NCBI GenBank assembly: GCA_021730635.1
Contig: JAJNNC010000003.1
Location: 62,001-126,000 of the forward strand
Length of the DNA: 64,000 nucleotides
Source: Catalimonadaceae bacterium JC749
Lineage (GTDB): Bacteria; Bacteroidota; Bacteroidia; Cytophagales; Cyclobacteriaceae
Direction: 5' to 3'
A program made the translations under genes and the position numbers. Positions 1 through 7,190 of this stretch are shown in pieces. Every line of letters begins with the position of its first letter. Within the stretch, counting starts at the first letter, position 1. Below the pieces are notes generated by a model. It did no database searches and was not told the origin of the DNA. It saw nothing but the letters and a program-made list of their open reading frames with translations.

Positions 1-1
1 T

Positions 2-157
2 GAATTATACGCTTCCCCCACAAGAAGCGCCATTTTTGATCCGGGGAAAAGCAGTCGTAGTAATGTCGGACATTTTATGGCGAAGCTCATCACTGAAAAT
101 GATATATGGCATCAATGGAAGGGGCAAATGCCTGTAATCTATAATAAGGAAACATAA
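2..157 (+). CDS. C-terminal end of a probable NAD(P)H-binding (NmrA/SDR-like) protein, 5' partial
   Basis: An open frame enters from the left edge and ends at a TAA at 155-157, leaving 51 residues. The text includes RSNVGHFMAKLI and ends with WHQWKGQMPVIYN. It resembles the last helix and strand of atypical short-chain dehydrogenases of the NAD(P)H-binding or NmrA type, where an S-R-x-D/N-V-A-x-F-M pattern precedes the end of the protein. The nucleotide-binding part lies outside the window, so the family rests on this tail only. No partner gene can be read from this side. Confidence 0.45.
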   Translation, partial: ELYASPTRSAIFDPGKSSRSNVGHFMAKLITENDIWHQWKGQMPVIYNKET

Positions 158-248
158 TCTCTATACCTGCAACTTTTTTTAGTACAGAATAATCAAAACC
201 TATGCTAGCAAGGTAAATGAATTGTAGATAATCCAGTTGACTTAGCGC

Positions 249-395
249 TTATAGGGCTTCAATTTTATCCATGATGATTTTCATTTTCTCTTCATTAAGT
301 GGTTTTTCAAAATAGGCTGTTATACCGTAGGCAAAAGCTCTGTCTTTGTCTCGCTGAAGGGTAGTTATGTTAATCCTAATCGAAAAAACCACACC
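249..395 (-). pseudogene. Response-regulator receiver domain remnant (C-terminal part)
   Basis: On the minus strand an open frame of 59 codons ends at a TAA (249-251). Its last 40 residues read like the end of a receiver domain: a beta-4-like I-T-T-L stretch, then R-A-x-A-Y-G-I-T-A-Y-F-E-K-P-L, which holds the conserved K-P pair of the receiver fold, then a last helix ending in K-I-E-A-L. The N-terminal half with the phosphorylated aspartate is missing, and an in-frame stop lies upstream at 429-431. No start codon fits. I read it as the stub of a deleted response-regulator gene. The exact upstream limit of homology is uncertain. Confidence 0.5.
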
Positions 396-575
396 CTGCT
401 GGCCAACTACGGGATTATCATCAGCATACTAAGAAAAAATGCAGGTACTGTTACCGATAAATATCATAATATTTGCTCAAGCAATTTTATCATAGATTTG
501 ATAGAGAAACATGAAAAGATGGCGGGATTACTGAACAATTATTTAACACCGCATAGTTCAAATAACGAAAGCTGA
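375..575 (+). pseudogene. Possible 3' remnant of an unknown gene
   Basis: A plus-strand frame stays open up to a TGA at 573-575 and gives protein-like text (about 65 residues, with K-N-H-T-L-L-A-N-Y-G-I-I-I-S near the start and H-E-K-M-A-G-L-L-N-N-Y-L near the end). It has no good start codon, and its left part runs over the receiver remnant on the other strand, so the join between two unrelated pieces may lie near 370-395. I do not recognise the family. It may equally be chance coding text. Confidence 0.22.
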
Positions 576-583
576 AAGCCCTA

Positions 584-988
584 ATGCACTTTGTTGCCTT
601 TTCTATAAAACTAAGAACAGTACTTCCGTATTGCGAAGAGTTGGCGACTACTATTACTTTAGATGCCTGGATTGATATTGCTGAAAATGTACACCTTGAA
701 CCTGATTTTTATAGAAATCTACAGCCTGAATTAAGTGAGAAGGAAAAAAACAAACTTAATCTGGCCATTAGCATCAGTAGCCATACAGTGAGTAAGATCA
801 AATCTTTCTGGCATTCCATTTATGATTTTAACGCGCTGAAAGAAGAACTTAAGAACCTTTTCGTCACTGAAGGAGATAGCCTGCTGAATCAGGTACACAA
901 TGGTATCTTTGAAATGATAAACGTGGAAGATGCAGGCCTCTTTTTCATATTTAATATAGATCCTGCCCTATGGAAAACTATTTCGTAA
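584..988 (+). CDS. Hypothetical protein, 134 aa
   Basis: This encodes 134 residues, mostly helical and charged in the middle (E-L-S-E-K-E-K-N-K-L-N), with no signal peptide, membrane segment or motif that I recognise. It follows a stretch of gene remnants, and its ATG comes eight bases after the stop of the preceding open frame. Its own stop is seven bases before the stop of the convergent NYN-domain gene. Amino-acid composition is normal, so it may be expressed, but it could also be part of the decaying region to its left. Confidence 0.5.
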   Translation: MHFVAFSIKLRTVLPYCEELATTITLDAWIDIAENVHLEPDFYRNLQPELSEKEKNKLNLAISISSHTVSKIKSFWHSIYDFNALKEELKNLFVTEGDSLLNQVHNGIFEMINVEDAGLFFIFNIDPALWKTIS

Positions 989-995
989 CCAGCTT

Positions 996-1739
996 TTATT
1001 TATTTTTCACGTAGATAAGCTTAAATCTACCTTTTTGATTTTCTCTTTGTTCAATATCAAACTTTCCGGTTGCGCTAATGAGTGGTGTTAATTTTTGATA
1101 GCCATAGTTTCTTGAATCAAAGTTGGGTTGTTTCTTTTGCAGTAAGCTTCCAACATCACCTAAAAAAGCCCACCCATCTTCATCTGCTAAATCCGATATA
1201 GTAGAAGCAATGAGATGAATGACTTTGGGTGTTATCTTTTCAATACTATCTTTTTTAGTAGCTTCTCCTGTTTTTTTCTTGGAGACTGTCTCTTTAGGAG
1301 TTCGTTGTAAAATTTCTATGTAAATAAATTTATCACAAGCTACTATAAATGGTTCCGGTGTTTTCTTTTCTCCTATCCCGATCACATACATACCGGCCTC
1401 TCGTAATCTGGTAGCTAATCGGGTGAAGTCACTATCACTGGAAACCAGACAAAAGCCATCGACTTTGAGTGAGTATAAAATATCCATGGCATCAATAATC
1501 ATGGCTGAATCGGTAGCATTCTTACCAGTCGTATAACCATATTGTTGAATGGGTGTGATGGCATTTTCCAAAAGCATGTTTTTCCATCTAGATAAGTTGG
1601 GTTTTGTCCAATCCCCGTATATTCTCTTGATCGTTGGATTGCCATACTTGGCAATCTCTTCCATCATTTCTTTTACATAGGCTGAAGGGATATTATCTCC
1701 GTCAATCAATACGGCAAGTTTTAATTCTGTTTTTATCAA
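996..1739 (-). CDS. NYN-domain (LabA/DUF88-like) protein with C-terminal OST-HTH/LOTUS domain
   Basis: The predicted cytosolic protein has 247 residues. Residues about 7-150 form a NYN domain, a PIN-like metal-dependent nuclease fold. The acidic residues expected of the active site are present: D13 and D15 in LIDGDN, D77 and D84 in A-T-D-S-A-M-I-I-D-A, and D102/D104 in S-S-D-S-D-F. A lysine-rich linker (about 150-167) joins it to a C-terminal winged-helix-like OST-HTH/LOTUS domain (about 168-245, with the G-Y-Q-K-L-T-P-L-I pattern). NYN-LOTUS proteins are thought to act on RNA; the substrate of this one is unknown. It is monocistronic and convergent with the hypothetical gene at 584. Confidence 0.88.
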   Translation of the reverse strand: MIKTELKLAVLIDGDNIPSAYVKEMMEEIAKYGNPTIKRIYGDWTKPNLSRWKNMLLENAITPIQQYGYTTGKNATDSAMIIDAMDILYSLKVDGFCLVSSDSDFTRLATRLREAGMYVIGIGEKKTPEPFIVACDKFIYIEILQRTPKETVSKKKTGEATKKDSIEKITPKVIHLIASTISDLADEDGWAFLGDVGSLLQKKQPNFDSRNYGYQKLTPLISATGKFDIEQRENQKGRFKLIYVKNK

Positions 1740-2008
1740 TAGTTTAGCAGTTAATAAAATTGTATTTGATCAAATTGTTTTCTTCTTTCTGACCGCTGTT
1801 ATAGCAATTCCTGATTTTTATGGGGTTCAAGTACCAGTTTAGTCATCAGAACCATATTTTGACAAAACTACTTAAAATTAATGAATTACAGGGGAGAAGG
1901 TAAACCCTTGTCATTTATCCAAATTAGACTATCTTGTTGAAGGATACAGCATTGAAGCTATTTTGCAAAGAATGGATAATAATAGCTTAGCATTGTGTTA
2001 TTGGGTTT

Positions 2009-2380
2009 ATGAAAATTATTAATTCCAGTGATTGTAGTTTAGCTCCTCATTGTTGGGATCATATAGAGCATAGTTCCAACGAGCTGAAAAGAGAACATAG
2101 AGATAGTGTACTGCTATTGAATGGTAAGACTTATTGGCCGGCATCACTTTTACATGAATGGGAAGCTATCATTGTTGAGGCTATTCAAAAAATTGAAGAT
2201 CAAGGCGCTTGGGTTCCGACACGAAGAGATGATCATAAATCCATAGCCTGGAAGTTGTTCACTCATAAAGGTATAGAGCTGCACTTGAGCATTACTAAAG
2301 ATGATAATGACAAATATTGGATTCATGCTTACCCAACAGAGAAACAAACTATGTCTGGACGACATGTTCTAAAAATATAA
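2009..2380 (+). CDS. Hypothetical protein, 123 aa
   Basis: A soluble protein of 123 residues with no signal peptide or membrane segment. It has several Trp and His residues (C-W-D-H-I near the N-terminus, W-I-H-A-Y-P near the C-terminus) and a predicted mixed alpha/beta fold. I do not recognise the family. The 269-base gap before it contains only AT-rich sequence. It stands alone between the NYN gene and the sigma-factor gene, which both lie on the other strand. Confidence 0.55.
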   Translation: MKIINSSDCSLAPHCWDHIEHSSNELKREHRDSVLLLNGKTYWPASLLHEWEAIIVEAIQKIEDQGAWVPTRRDDHKSIAWKLFTHKGIELHLSITKDDNDKYWIHAYPTEKQTMSGRHVLKI

Positions 2381-2603
2381 ATCATCAAGCTTTACTAAAT
2401 CATTTGTAATAGCTGGCAAAAAACCATCTTTATTTATAATATTTTCTATAATGATTGAAAAAAATACCAAGTAGTAGAATTTATATGCTCTTTTTTTTAG
2501 CTCAGATACTTCATGGCTGATGTCCTGGATTGCTTTTTTAGCTGTAGAATTTCATAGCATCAGTTTCTGTTGAACAGAAATGAATAACGACATAGCTGAG
2601 ACT

Positions 2604-3467
2604 TTATCCTAAGTAAGACCGCAGTAAATTGCTACGCGCACCGTGCCTGAGCCTTCGGGTAGCTTTTTCTTTAATCTGGCGAACCCGCTCTCGGGTGAGA
2701 TTGTATTGCTTTCCAATTTCCTCCAGTGTCATAGCTTGCCTACCTCTAAGTCCAAAGTAGCAGATAATTACATCTGATTCCCTTTCGGTAAGCGTAGAAA
2801 GTGCCCGTTCTAATTCTCTTCGTAAGGAAGAAACCATTAAATCAGCATCAGGTGAATTCCCAATCTCACTCTCCAGCACATCCAGCAGTCCATTTTCTTC
2901 ACCCTGCACAAAAGGAGCATCTATGGAAAGGTGACGGCCGGAAAGTTTTGTATTAATCATCACTTCCTCCACTTTAATTTCCATTAATTCAGCCAGTTCC
3001 TCTGGTGAAGGATCTCGCTGAAATTTTTGCTCAAGTTCAGAAAATGATCTGGAAATTTTGGTAAGAGAACTTACTCTGTTCAAGGGAAGCCGCACAATTC
3101 TGGATTGCTCTGCCAGCGATTGCAAGATAGACTGCCGTATCCACCATACCGCATAAGAAATAAATTTAAATCCCCTGGTCTCATCAAAACGTTTAGCAGC
3201 TTTAATCAGGCCCAGATTGCCTTCATTGATCAGATCACCCAGGGTAAGGCCATGGTTTTGGTATTGTTTGGCTACAGAAACCACAAACCTGAGGTTGGCT
3301 TTGGTTATTTTTTCAAGCGCCTTCTGATCTCCCTCTCTAATTCTTTTTGTCAACTCTGCCTCTTCATCAGCAGTGATCAAATCCACCTTACTAATCTCTT
3401 GTAAATACTTATCCAGCGATTGACTTTCCCGGTTAGTGATCTGTTTGCTGATCTTTAATTGTCTCAT
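2604..3467 (-). CDS. rpoD: RNA polymerase primary-type sigma-70 factor (RpoD/SigA group, 287 aa)
   Basis: This has the compact architecture of Bacteroidota RpoD, without the long N-terminal region 1.1 of proteobacterial proteins. Region 1.2 is at about 16-50 (S-L-D-K-Y-L-Q-E-I). Region 2 is at 52-125, with the core-binding and -10 recognition text [25 protein letters not shown]. Region 3 is at 130-205. Region 4 is at about 218-280, with the helix-turn-helix [18 protein letters not shown]. It would direct RNA polymerase to housekeeping promoters. Many Bacteroidota carry one or two such genes, so this could be the principal factor or a near paralogue. A 293-base upstream gap may hold its promoter. 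Confidence 0.92.
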   Translation of the reverse strand: MRQLKISKQITNRESQSLDKYLQEISKVDLITADEEAELTKRIREGDQKALEKITKANLRFVVSVAKQYQNHGLTLGDLINEGNLGLIKAAKRFDETRGFKFISYAVWWIRQSILQSLAEQSRIVRLPLNRVSSLTKISRSFSELEQKFQRDPSPEELAELMEIKVEEVMINTKLSGRHLSIDAPFVQGEENGLLDVLESEIGNSPDADLMVSSLRRELERALSTLTERESDVIICYFGLRGRQAMTLEEIGKQYNLTRERVRQIKEKATRRLRHGARSNLLRSYLG

Positions 3468-3760
3468 AAGGCATTTTTTTAATTAGTTCTAAAAGTGGAG
3501 CCACCACGAATGCATATATGCATGAAAGTAAATGATGGGAAGTAAGACTTCTAATTCCGTCTGATGATGAAGGTAATGTCAAACTGGAGGGAATGTAAAA
3601 GGCAAAGGCTCCTAAAGTTTTGCTCAAGTTACGATCTTTTATCAGACTTCATCAGTAAATCTTCATTTAAAGTAAGCCTATATCAAAAAATGTATTACTT
3701 TCTACTTATTATTTTGTCAGTATAACAAAGCTGTATTCCCGGCAATCAATCAGTGCATCA

Positions 3761-4873
3761 CTATGGCCGCACAACAACAGGTACTGCTTGACTTTTATCC
3801 TGCCCCAGTGCTTTTAGCATTCTGATGTGCGACTGTAAGGCTTGCCCAAAGGTGTGTTTGACATTATAGGGCAAATTAAAATCTGCTGCGGTCTGCTCTA
3901 CAATTTCAGAAATCTTCCGGTAATGGACATGGCAAATGTTGGGAAACAGGTGATGCTCTATCTGATAATTCAATCCCCCTATAAACCAGTTGAGAACGCG
4001 GTTGTTACGGGCAAAATTAGCTGTAGTCTGCAATTGATGGATCGCCCAGGAATTTTCAATATTACCTTCTGCATTAGGCATAGGCTGATGAGCTCCTTCT
4101 ACAATGTGAGCCATTTGAAAGATAAGACTTAAGATAAAACCTGTAGCCAGATGCATGGCCACAAACCCTATCAACACTTGCCACCACAAAAGAGATGTTA
4201 CCAGCACAGGAAGCACAAGCACAAAAAATACATAGACCAGCTTCAAACTCACTAGTCTGATCAATTCTTTGCTAATGGTAGACTTCTGTTTCTTAATCAA
4301 GCCCATACGATGATAATTCAGCAACTTGAATAAATCATTGGTGAGCAGGTGTAAAGACAGAAAACCATAGATGAAAAACACATAAATGTGCTGATACCGG
4401 TGAAAAGTTCTCAGTGGAGATTGCTCCGAGAGACGTATCACTACCTTTGTGTTAATGTCTTCATCCATGCCATGAATATTCGTATAAGTATGATGCAGCA
4501 CATTATGTTGCGTCTTCCAGACAAAGGCATTAGCCCCTAACAGATAGATACTGTTGCCCATTAAAGTATTCACAAAAGCATTTTTTGAATAAGAACCATG
4601 CAAGGCATCATGCATGACTGACATGCCTATACCTGCCTTGGTTATACCCATTACCAGTGCAAAGGGCAGTAAAAGCCAGGCATTCAGTGGAAGAGTTAAA
4701 ATGGCTACATAAGATAAGAGATAGAGGCTGATCAGCGTCACCGATTTGATGACCATTTCCCTATTGCCATGTCGGGAAATATTATTTTCTTTAAAATACT
4801 GATTAACTCTGCTTCTTAAGATAGGAAAAAACGAAGATTGGCTTTGGTCAATAAATTTAATAGCGGAATTCAT
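3761..4873 (-). CDS. Membrane fatty acid (acyl-CoA/acyl-lipid) desaturase
   Basis: The 370-residue integral membrane protein shows the three histidine boxes of the FA_desaturase family: H88-D-A-L-H92, H123-N-V-L-H-H128, and Q-I-E-H-H near residue 307, where Q replaces the first His as in front-end type (delta-6/linoleoyl-like) desaturases. Hydrophobic segments at about 45-62, 66-82, 103-118 and 195-245 anchor it. It would insert a double bond into membrane acyl chains using a di-iron centre and oxygen. It lies alone on the minus strand, next to a cold-shock protein gene. Adaptation to cold would be a natural shared theme, but no shared control is visible. Confidence 0.9.
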   Translation of the reverse strand: MNSAIKFIDQSQSSFFPILRSRVNQYFKENNISRHGNREMVIKSVTLISLYLLSYVAILTLPLNAWLLLPFALVMGITKAGIGMSVMHDALHGSYSKNAFVNTLMGNSIYLLGANAFVWKTQHNVLHHTYTNIHGMDEDINTKVVIRLSEQSPLRTFHRYQHIYVFFIYGFLSLHLLTNDLFKLLNYHRMGLIKKQKSTISKELIRLVSLKLVYVFFVLVLPVLVTSLLWWQVLIGFVAMHLATGFILSLIFQMAHIVEGAHQPMPNAEGNIENSWAIHQLQTTANFARNNRVLNWFIGGLNYQIEHHLFPNICHVHYRKISEIVEQTAADFNLPYNVKHTFGQALQSHIRMLKALGQDKSQAVPVVVRP

Positions 4874-5127
4874 AGAAAGAACTACAGGATTAATTTAATT
4901 ATGGAAATTTCAAATACATTTTGCAACGAATGGCAGTCTTTCTTTAGATTAAAAGTTTGACCTCATCAAGTTGAAAAAATCATGTGCTTGAGCTAGATAG
5001 CACGAATCGTTAGCGTTACCAAAGAAAATTTATGTGCAGAGCCAGCAGTATATATCTTGTCTTTGACTGATATTTGCAGAACGCTAGCTCTGTTTGCACT
5101 ACTTTCTTTTCATTGTTTAGAAAGCAT
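4874..5127. other. Intergenic stretch with a distant imperfect inverted repeat
   Basis: No gene is supported here. The stretch lies between the desaturase start and the terminator of the cold-shock gene. A GAGCTAG near 4988 is matched by CTAGCTC near 5094, and a gttagcgtt near 5014 nearly matches aacgctagc near 5090, so the segment could fold as one long imperfect hairpin. This may be a worn repeat or mobile-element remnant, or chance. Confidence 0.25.
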
Positions 5128-5158
5128 AAAAAACATGCTCTGAGCATGTTTTTTTTTT
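5128..5158 (-). terminator. Rho-independent terminator of the cold-shock gene
   Basis: A-rich flank, then ACATGC (5133-5138) pairing with GCATGT (5144-5149) across a five-base loop. The pairing extends into the flanking A and T runs, so it can work on both strands. It lies 26 bases after the stop of the minus-strand cold-shock gene. Confidence 0.8.
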
Positions 5159-5183
5159 AAGAATTAGTAAATTTATATTGTAT

Positions 5184-5375
5184 TTACACGACTCTCACAT
5201 TGACTGCGTTGAGTCCTTTTCTTCCTTGTTCCACCTCATACTCTACCTGGTCGTTTTCACGTACCTCCTCTTTAAGGCCTGTTTCATGAACAAAAATGTC
5301 TTCGCCTAAATCAGACGGCTTAATAAATCCAAATCCTTTGGAATAATTAAAAAATTTTACTGTACCTTTTTTCAT
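5184..5375 (-). CDS. Cold-shock domain protein, CspA family (63 aa)
   Basis: A single OB-fold cold-shock domain of 63 residues, which is the usual full length. RNP1 is K13-G-F-G-F-I18 and RNP2 is D26-I-F-V-H30. It would bind single-stranded RNA or DNA and act as an RNA chaperone. The 156-base upstream region is AT-rich and may encode a 5' leader of the type that controls csp genes. A strong terminator follows directly, so the gene is a single-gene unit. Confidence 0.92.
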   Translation of the reverse strand: MKKGTVKFFNYSKGFGFIKPSDLGEDIFVHETGLKEEVRENDQVEYEVEQGRKGLNAVNVRVV

Positions 5376-5531
5376 TATATTTTATTATATGTGTAAGGCT
5401 ATATAACCTGTTTATATTGTCAAGCGTTCCATAGGCCTCTGTTTATTTTTACTTTTCATAAATTCACAAAAAAATACTGACAAACATTCGATGAGCTGTA
5501 CAGGTTATGAAGGATACAACTTGTAACACCT

Positions 5532-6005
5532 ATGCGCAAACAAATAATTGACCCAGCTTCTGAAAATCTTTCGTCAATGGATGGGGAGTGGCTGGATCTA
5601 AGGCATCAGGCTCAGGTTGAATTAACTTCTGAGGACATGGCTTATCCCATAGAGGAAGCGTTAGTTGCCATTGGGAAATCAGGTTGGCGAGCCTCTCAAG
5701 CAGGAAAACAAATGATCCGCATCATTTTTAATGAACCACAGTATATCAGACGTATACAGTTACTGTTTAAGGAAGATCAACAGGTGCGTACCCAGGAATT
5801 TGTACTACGATATAGCTCAGATGGAAGACAATCTTATCATGAGATTGTTCGCCAGCAGTATAACTTTAGTCCTTCTGGCGCCATCCGTGAATTGGAAGAC
5901 TATAAAGTTAATCTGGCTGGAGTAACAGCTATTGAATTAGTTATAATTCCAGATATAAATAAAGAGGGTATTAAAGCATCACTAGCTCATCTACGTGTAG
6001 CTTAA
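5532..6005 (+). CDS. Putative galactose-binding-like (XRCC1-N/discoidin type) beta-sandwich protein
   Basis: 157 residues, no signal peptide, predicted mostly beta. The text S-G-W-R-A-S-x-A-G-x-Q-x-I-R-I-I-F-N-E-P followed by I-R-R-I-Q-L-L-F and F-V-L-R-Y-S-S-D-G resembles the jelly-roll core of F5/8-type C or XRCC1 N-terminal-like domains, in which a residue deviation W-R-A-S precedes a strand. Such domains bind glycans or partner proteins. With no signal sequence it would act in the cytosol. No catalytic residues are visible. The family assignment is moderate and the function is unknown. Confidence 0.6.
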   Translation: MRKQIIDPASENLSSMDGEWLDLRHQAQVELTSEDMAYPIEEALVAIGKSGWRASQAGKQMIRIIFNEPQYIRRIQLLFKEDQQVRTQEFVLRYSSDGRQSYHEIVRQQYNFSPSGAIRELEDYKVNLAGVTAIELVIIPDINKEGIKASLAHLRVA

Positions 6006-6461
6006 CTTGAATATAGCAGCTTTATAGCTTCATCTCTGTCTTTTCATTCCCTCTCATAAGCCTAAAGAATTGGGCATTAGTGGCAAAAGTTGGATAAATA
6101 GAAAATGCCAAATGATAAAAGATATGCTGCAGAGTGAAAAAATTCTTATTGACTCCCAGTGTATGGCCTTTTTGCGCAAGAGAGGTTTAAATAGTAATCT
6201 AAAATGTGGGAATGAGCTACACCAAAATATCAGATTGAATAGCATAATCTACCAGAATTATCTGTTGCCATCAGTAGTGGCTATTTTTGGTATACACTTG
6301 GAAAAAACAGCCACCACAGTTTGCCAATGTAATTACCAATTAACTTTGTCTGCTGCATATATTTGGTTTCAAAAAATATTGGTATAAAATGTAATTCTCC
6401 TTTATCATTATAGAAATCAAGCTTACTACACATTTTCACTATAAGGCTGTAATTATTTTCT
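6006..6461. other. Gene-poor stretch before a Fic remnant
   Basis: I see no convincing gene in these 456 bases. A 105-codon plus-strand frame (6070-6387) has an unlikely composition and no recognisable motif. The Fic catalytic motif H-P-F-x-x-G-N-G-R, expected upstream of the Fic C-terminus that follows, was not found in any frame I checked. The stretch is probably decayed sequence. Confidence 0.4.
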
Positions 6462-6833
6462 TTGATCAAAAAATCAAAGTGGATTCCTCTACATCATATG
6501 AGCCAGTGGATTAAATTTTTTGGTGTGGTAGAGACAGCTAAAAGCTCTATAGATACTTTTAAAGCTATTATAGCATTAAGAGAAAACATCGAAAGGGAAA
6601 AGATGATCTTGCTGGGCAAACGGGCAGAAAATGGGCACAGGCTGATAAAATCCTTGTATCAGCATCCTATAACCGATACCCAAAGAGTAACGGAAGAACT
6701 TCCAGTCAATCCTTCTACAGCCAATCGTTTGATCAATGATTTTGAGAAGTTGGGTATGCTAAAAGAAATGACGGGCTACAAAAGAAATCGCATGTTCGTA
6801 TTTGATGAATATCCCCATTTGTTTATGAAATGA
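6462..6833 (+). pseudogene. C-terminal remnant of a Fic/DOC family AMP-transferase
   Basis: The 123 residues match the region that follows the catalytic core in Fic proteins of the long, helix-turn-helix-bearing class. A helix Q-W-I-K-F-F-x-x-V-V-E-T-A comes first, then a helical stretch A-L-R-E-N-I-E-R-E-K, then a winged helix with N-P-S-T-A-N-R-L-I-N-D-F-E-K-L-G-M-L-K-E-M-T-G-Y-K-R-N-R. A full protein of this class has some 330-380 residues with H-P-F-x-D-G-N-G-R, and none of that is present upstream. The first codon is a TTG with no obvious ribosome site. I conclude that the 5' two thirds were lost. The remaining DNA-binding tail could still be expressed, which is speculative. Confidence 0.72.
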
Positions 6834-6894
6834 AAAGGCTTTGTATTAATGAGGTTGACTAAAATTTAGTAAAAGGGAAGAGAAATGTATGCAA

Positions 6895-6927
6895 ATAAAA
6901 AAGGAGCAGCTTCAAAAGCTACTCCTA
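6895..6927 (-). terminator. Rho-independent terminator after tRNA-Arg
   Basis: AGGAGCAGCTT (6902-6912) pairs with AAGCTACTCCT (6916-6926) with one mismatch. On the minus strand the stem is followed by a U run. It lies some 35 bases beyond the 3' end of the tRNA. Confidence 0.8.
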
Positions 6928-6959
6928 ACTTATTGACTTTCAGCCTTCCAGGCCGGATG

Positions 6960-7033
6960 TGATCCCGACAGGACTCGAACCTGTAACCTACTGCTTAGAA
7001 GGCAGTTGCTCTATCCAGTTGAGCTACGGGACC
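6960..7033 (-). tRNA. tRNA-Arg, anticodon TCT
   Basis: The minus strand folds into a complete cloverleaf of 74 nt. The acceptor stem is GGTCCCG with CGGGATC, and the D-arm contains AGCTCAACTGGATAGAGC. The anticodon stem ACTGC/GCAGT encloses the loop CTTCTAA, giving anticodon TCT, which reads AGA. The T-arm has GGTTCGAGTCC. The discriminator base is A, and CCA is not encoded. A terminator follows, so it is transcribed alone. Confidence 0.95.
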
Positions 7034-7190
7034 TGTTCTGTACACCAGAGAATGATTGCCTGAGAAGGGCCTTTTTTCCAGCCCTGCCCATTAAAATCGC
7101 AATAGCTCTCTAAATGAGGTGCAAATGTATATATTATCAGACTAAAAAGCCAAATTTTTTAATTCGATTATACATCTCCCTGCCCCATGT

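Noticed and set aside
2564-2580. TTTCTGTT-G-AACAGAAA palindrome after the sigma-factor gene
   Set aside because: Considered as a terminator, but it has no usable loop and no T tract on the minus-strand side; kept out for lack of support.
3433-3627. 64-codon frame at the start of the sigma-factor gene
   Set aside because: It overlaps the true rpoD start in another frame and lies in its leader.
6070-6387. 105-codon plus-strand frame
   Set aside because: No motif, odd composition, overlaps an opposite frame of similar quality; treated as non-coding.
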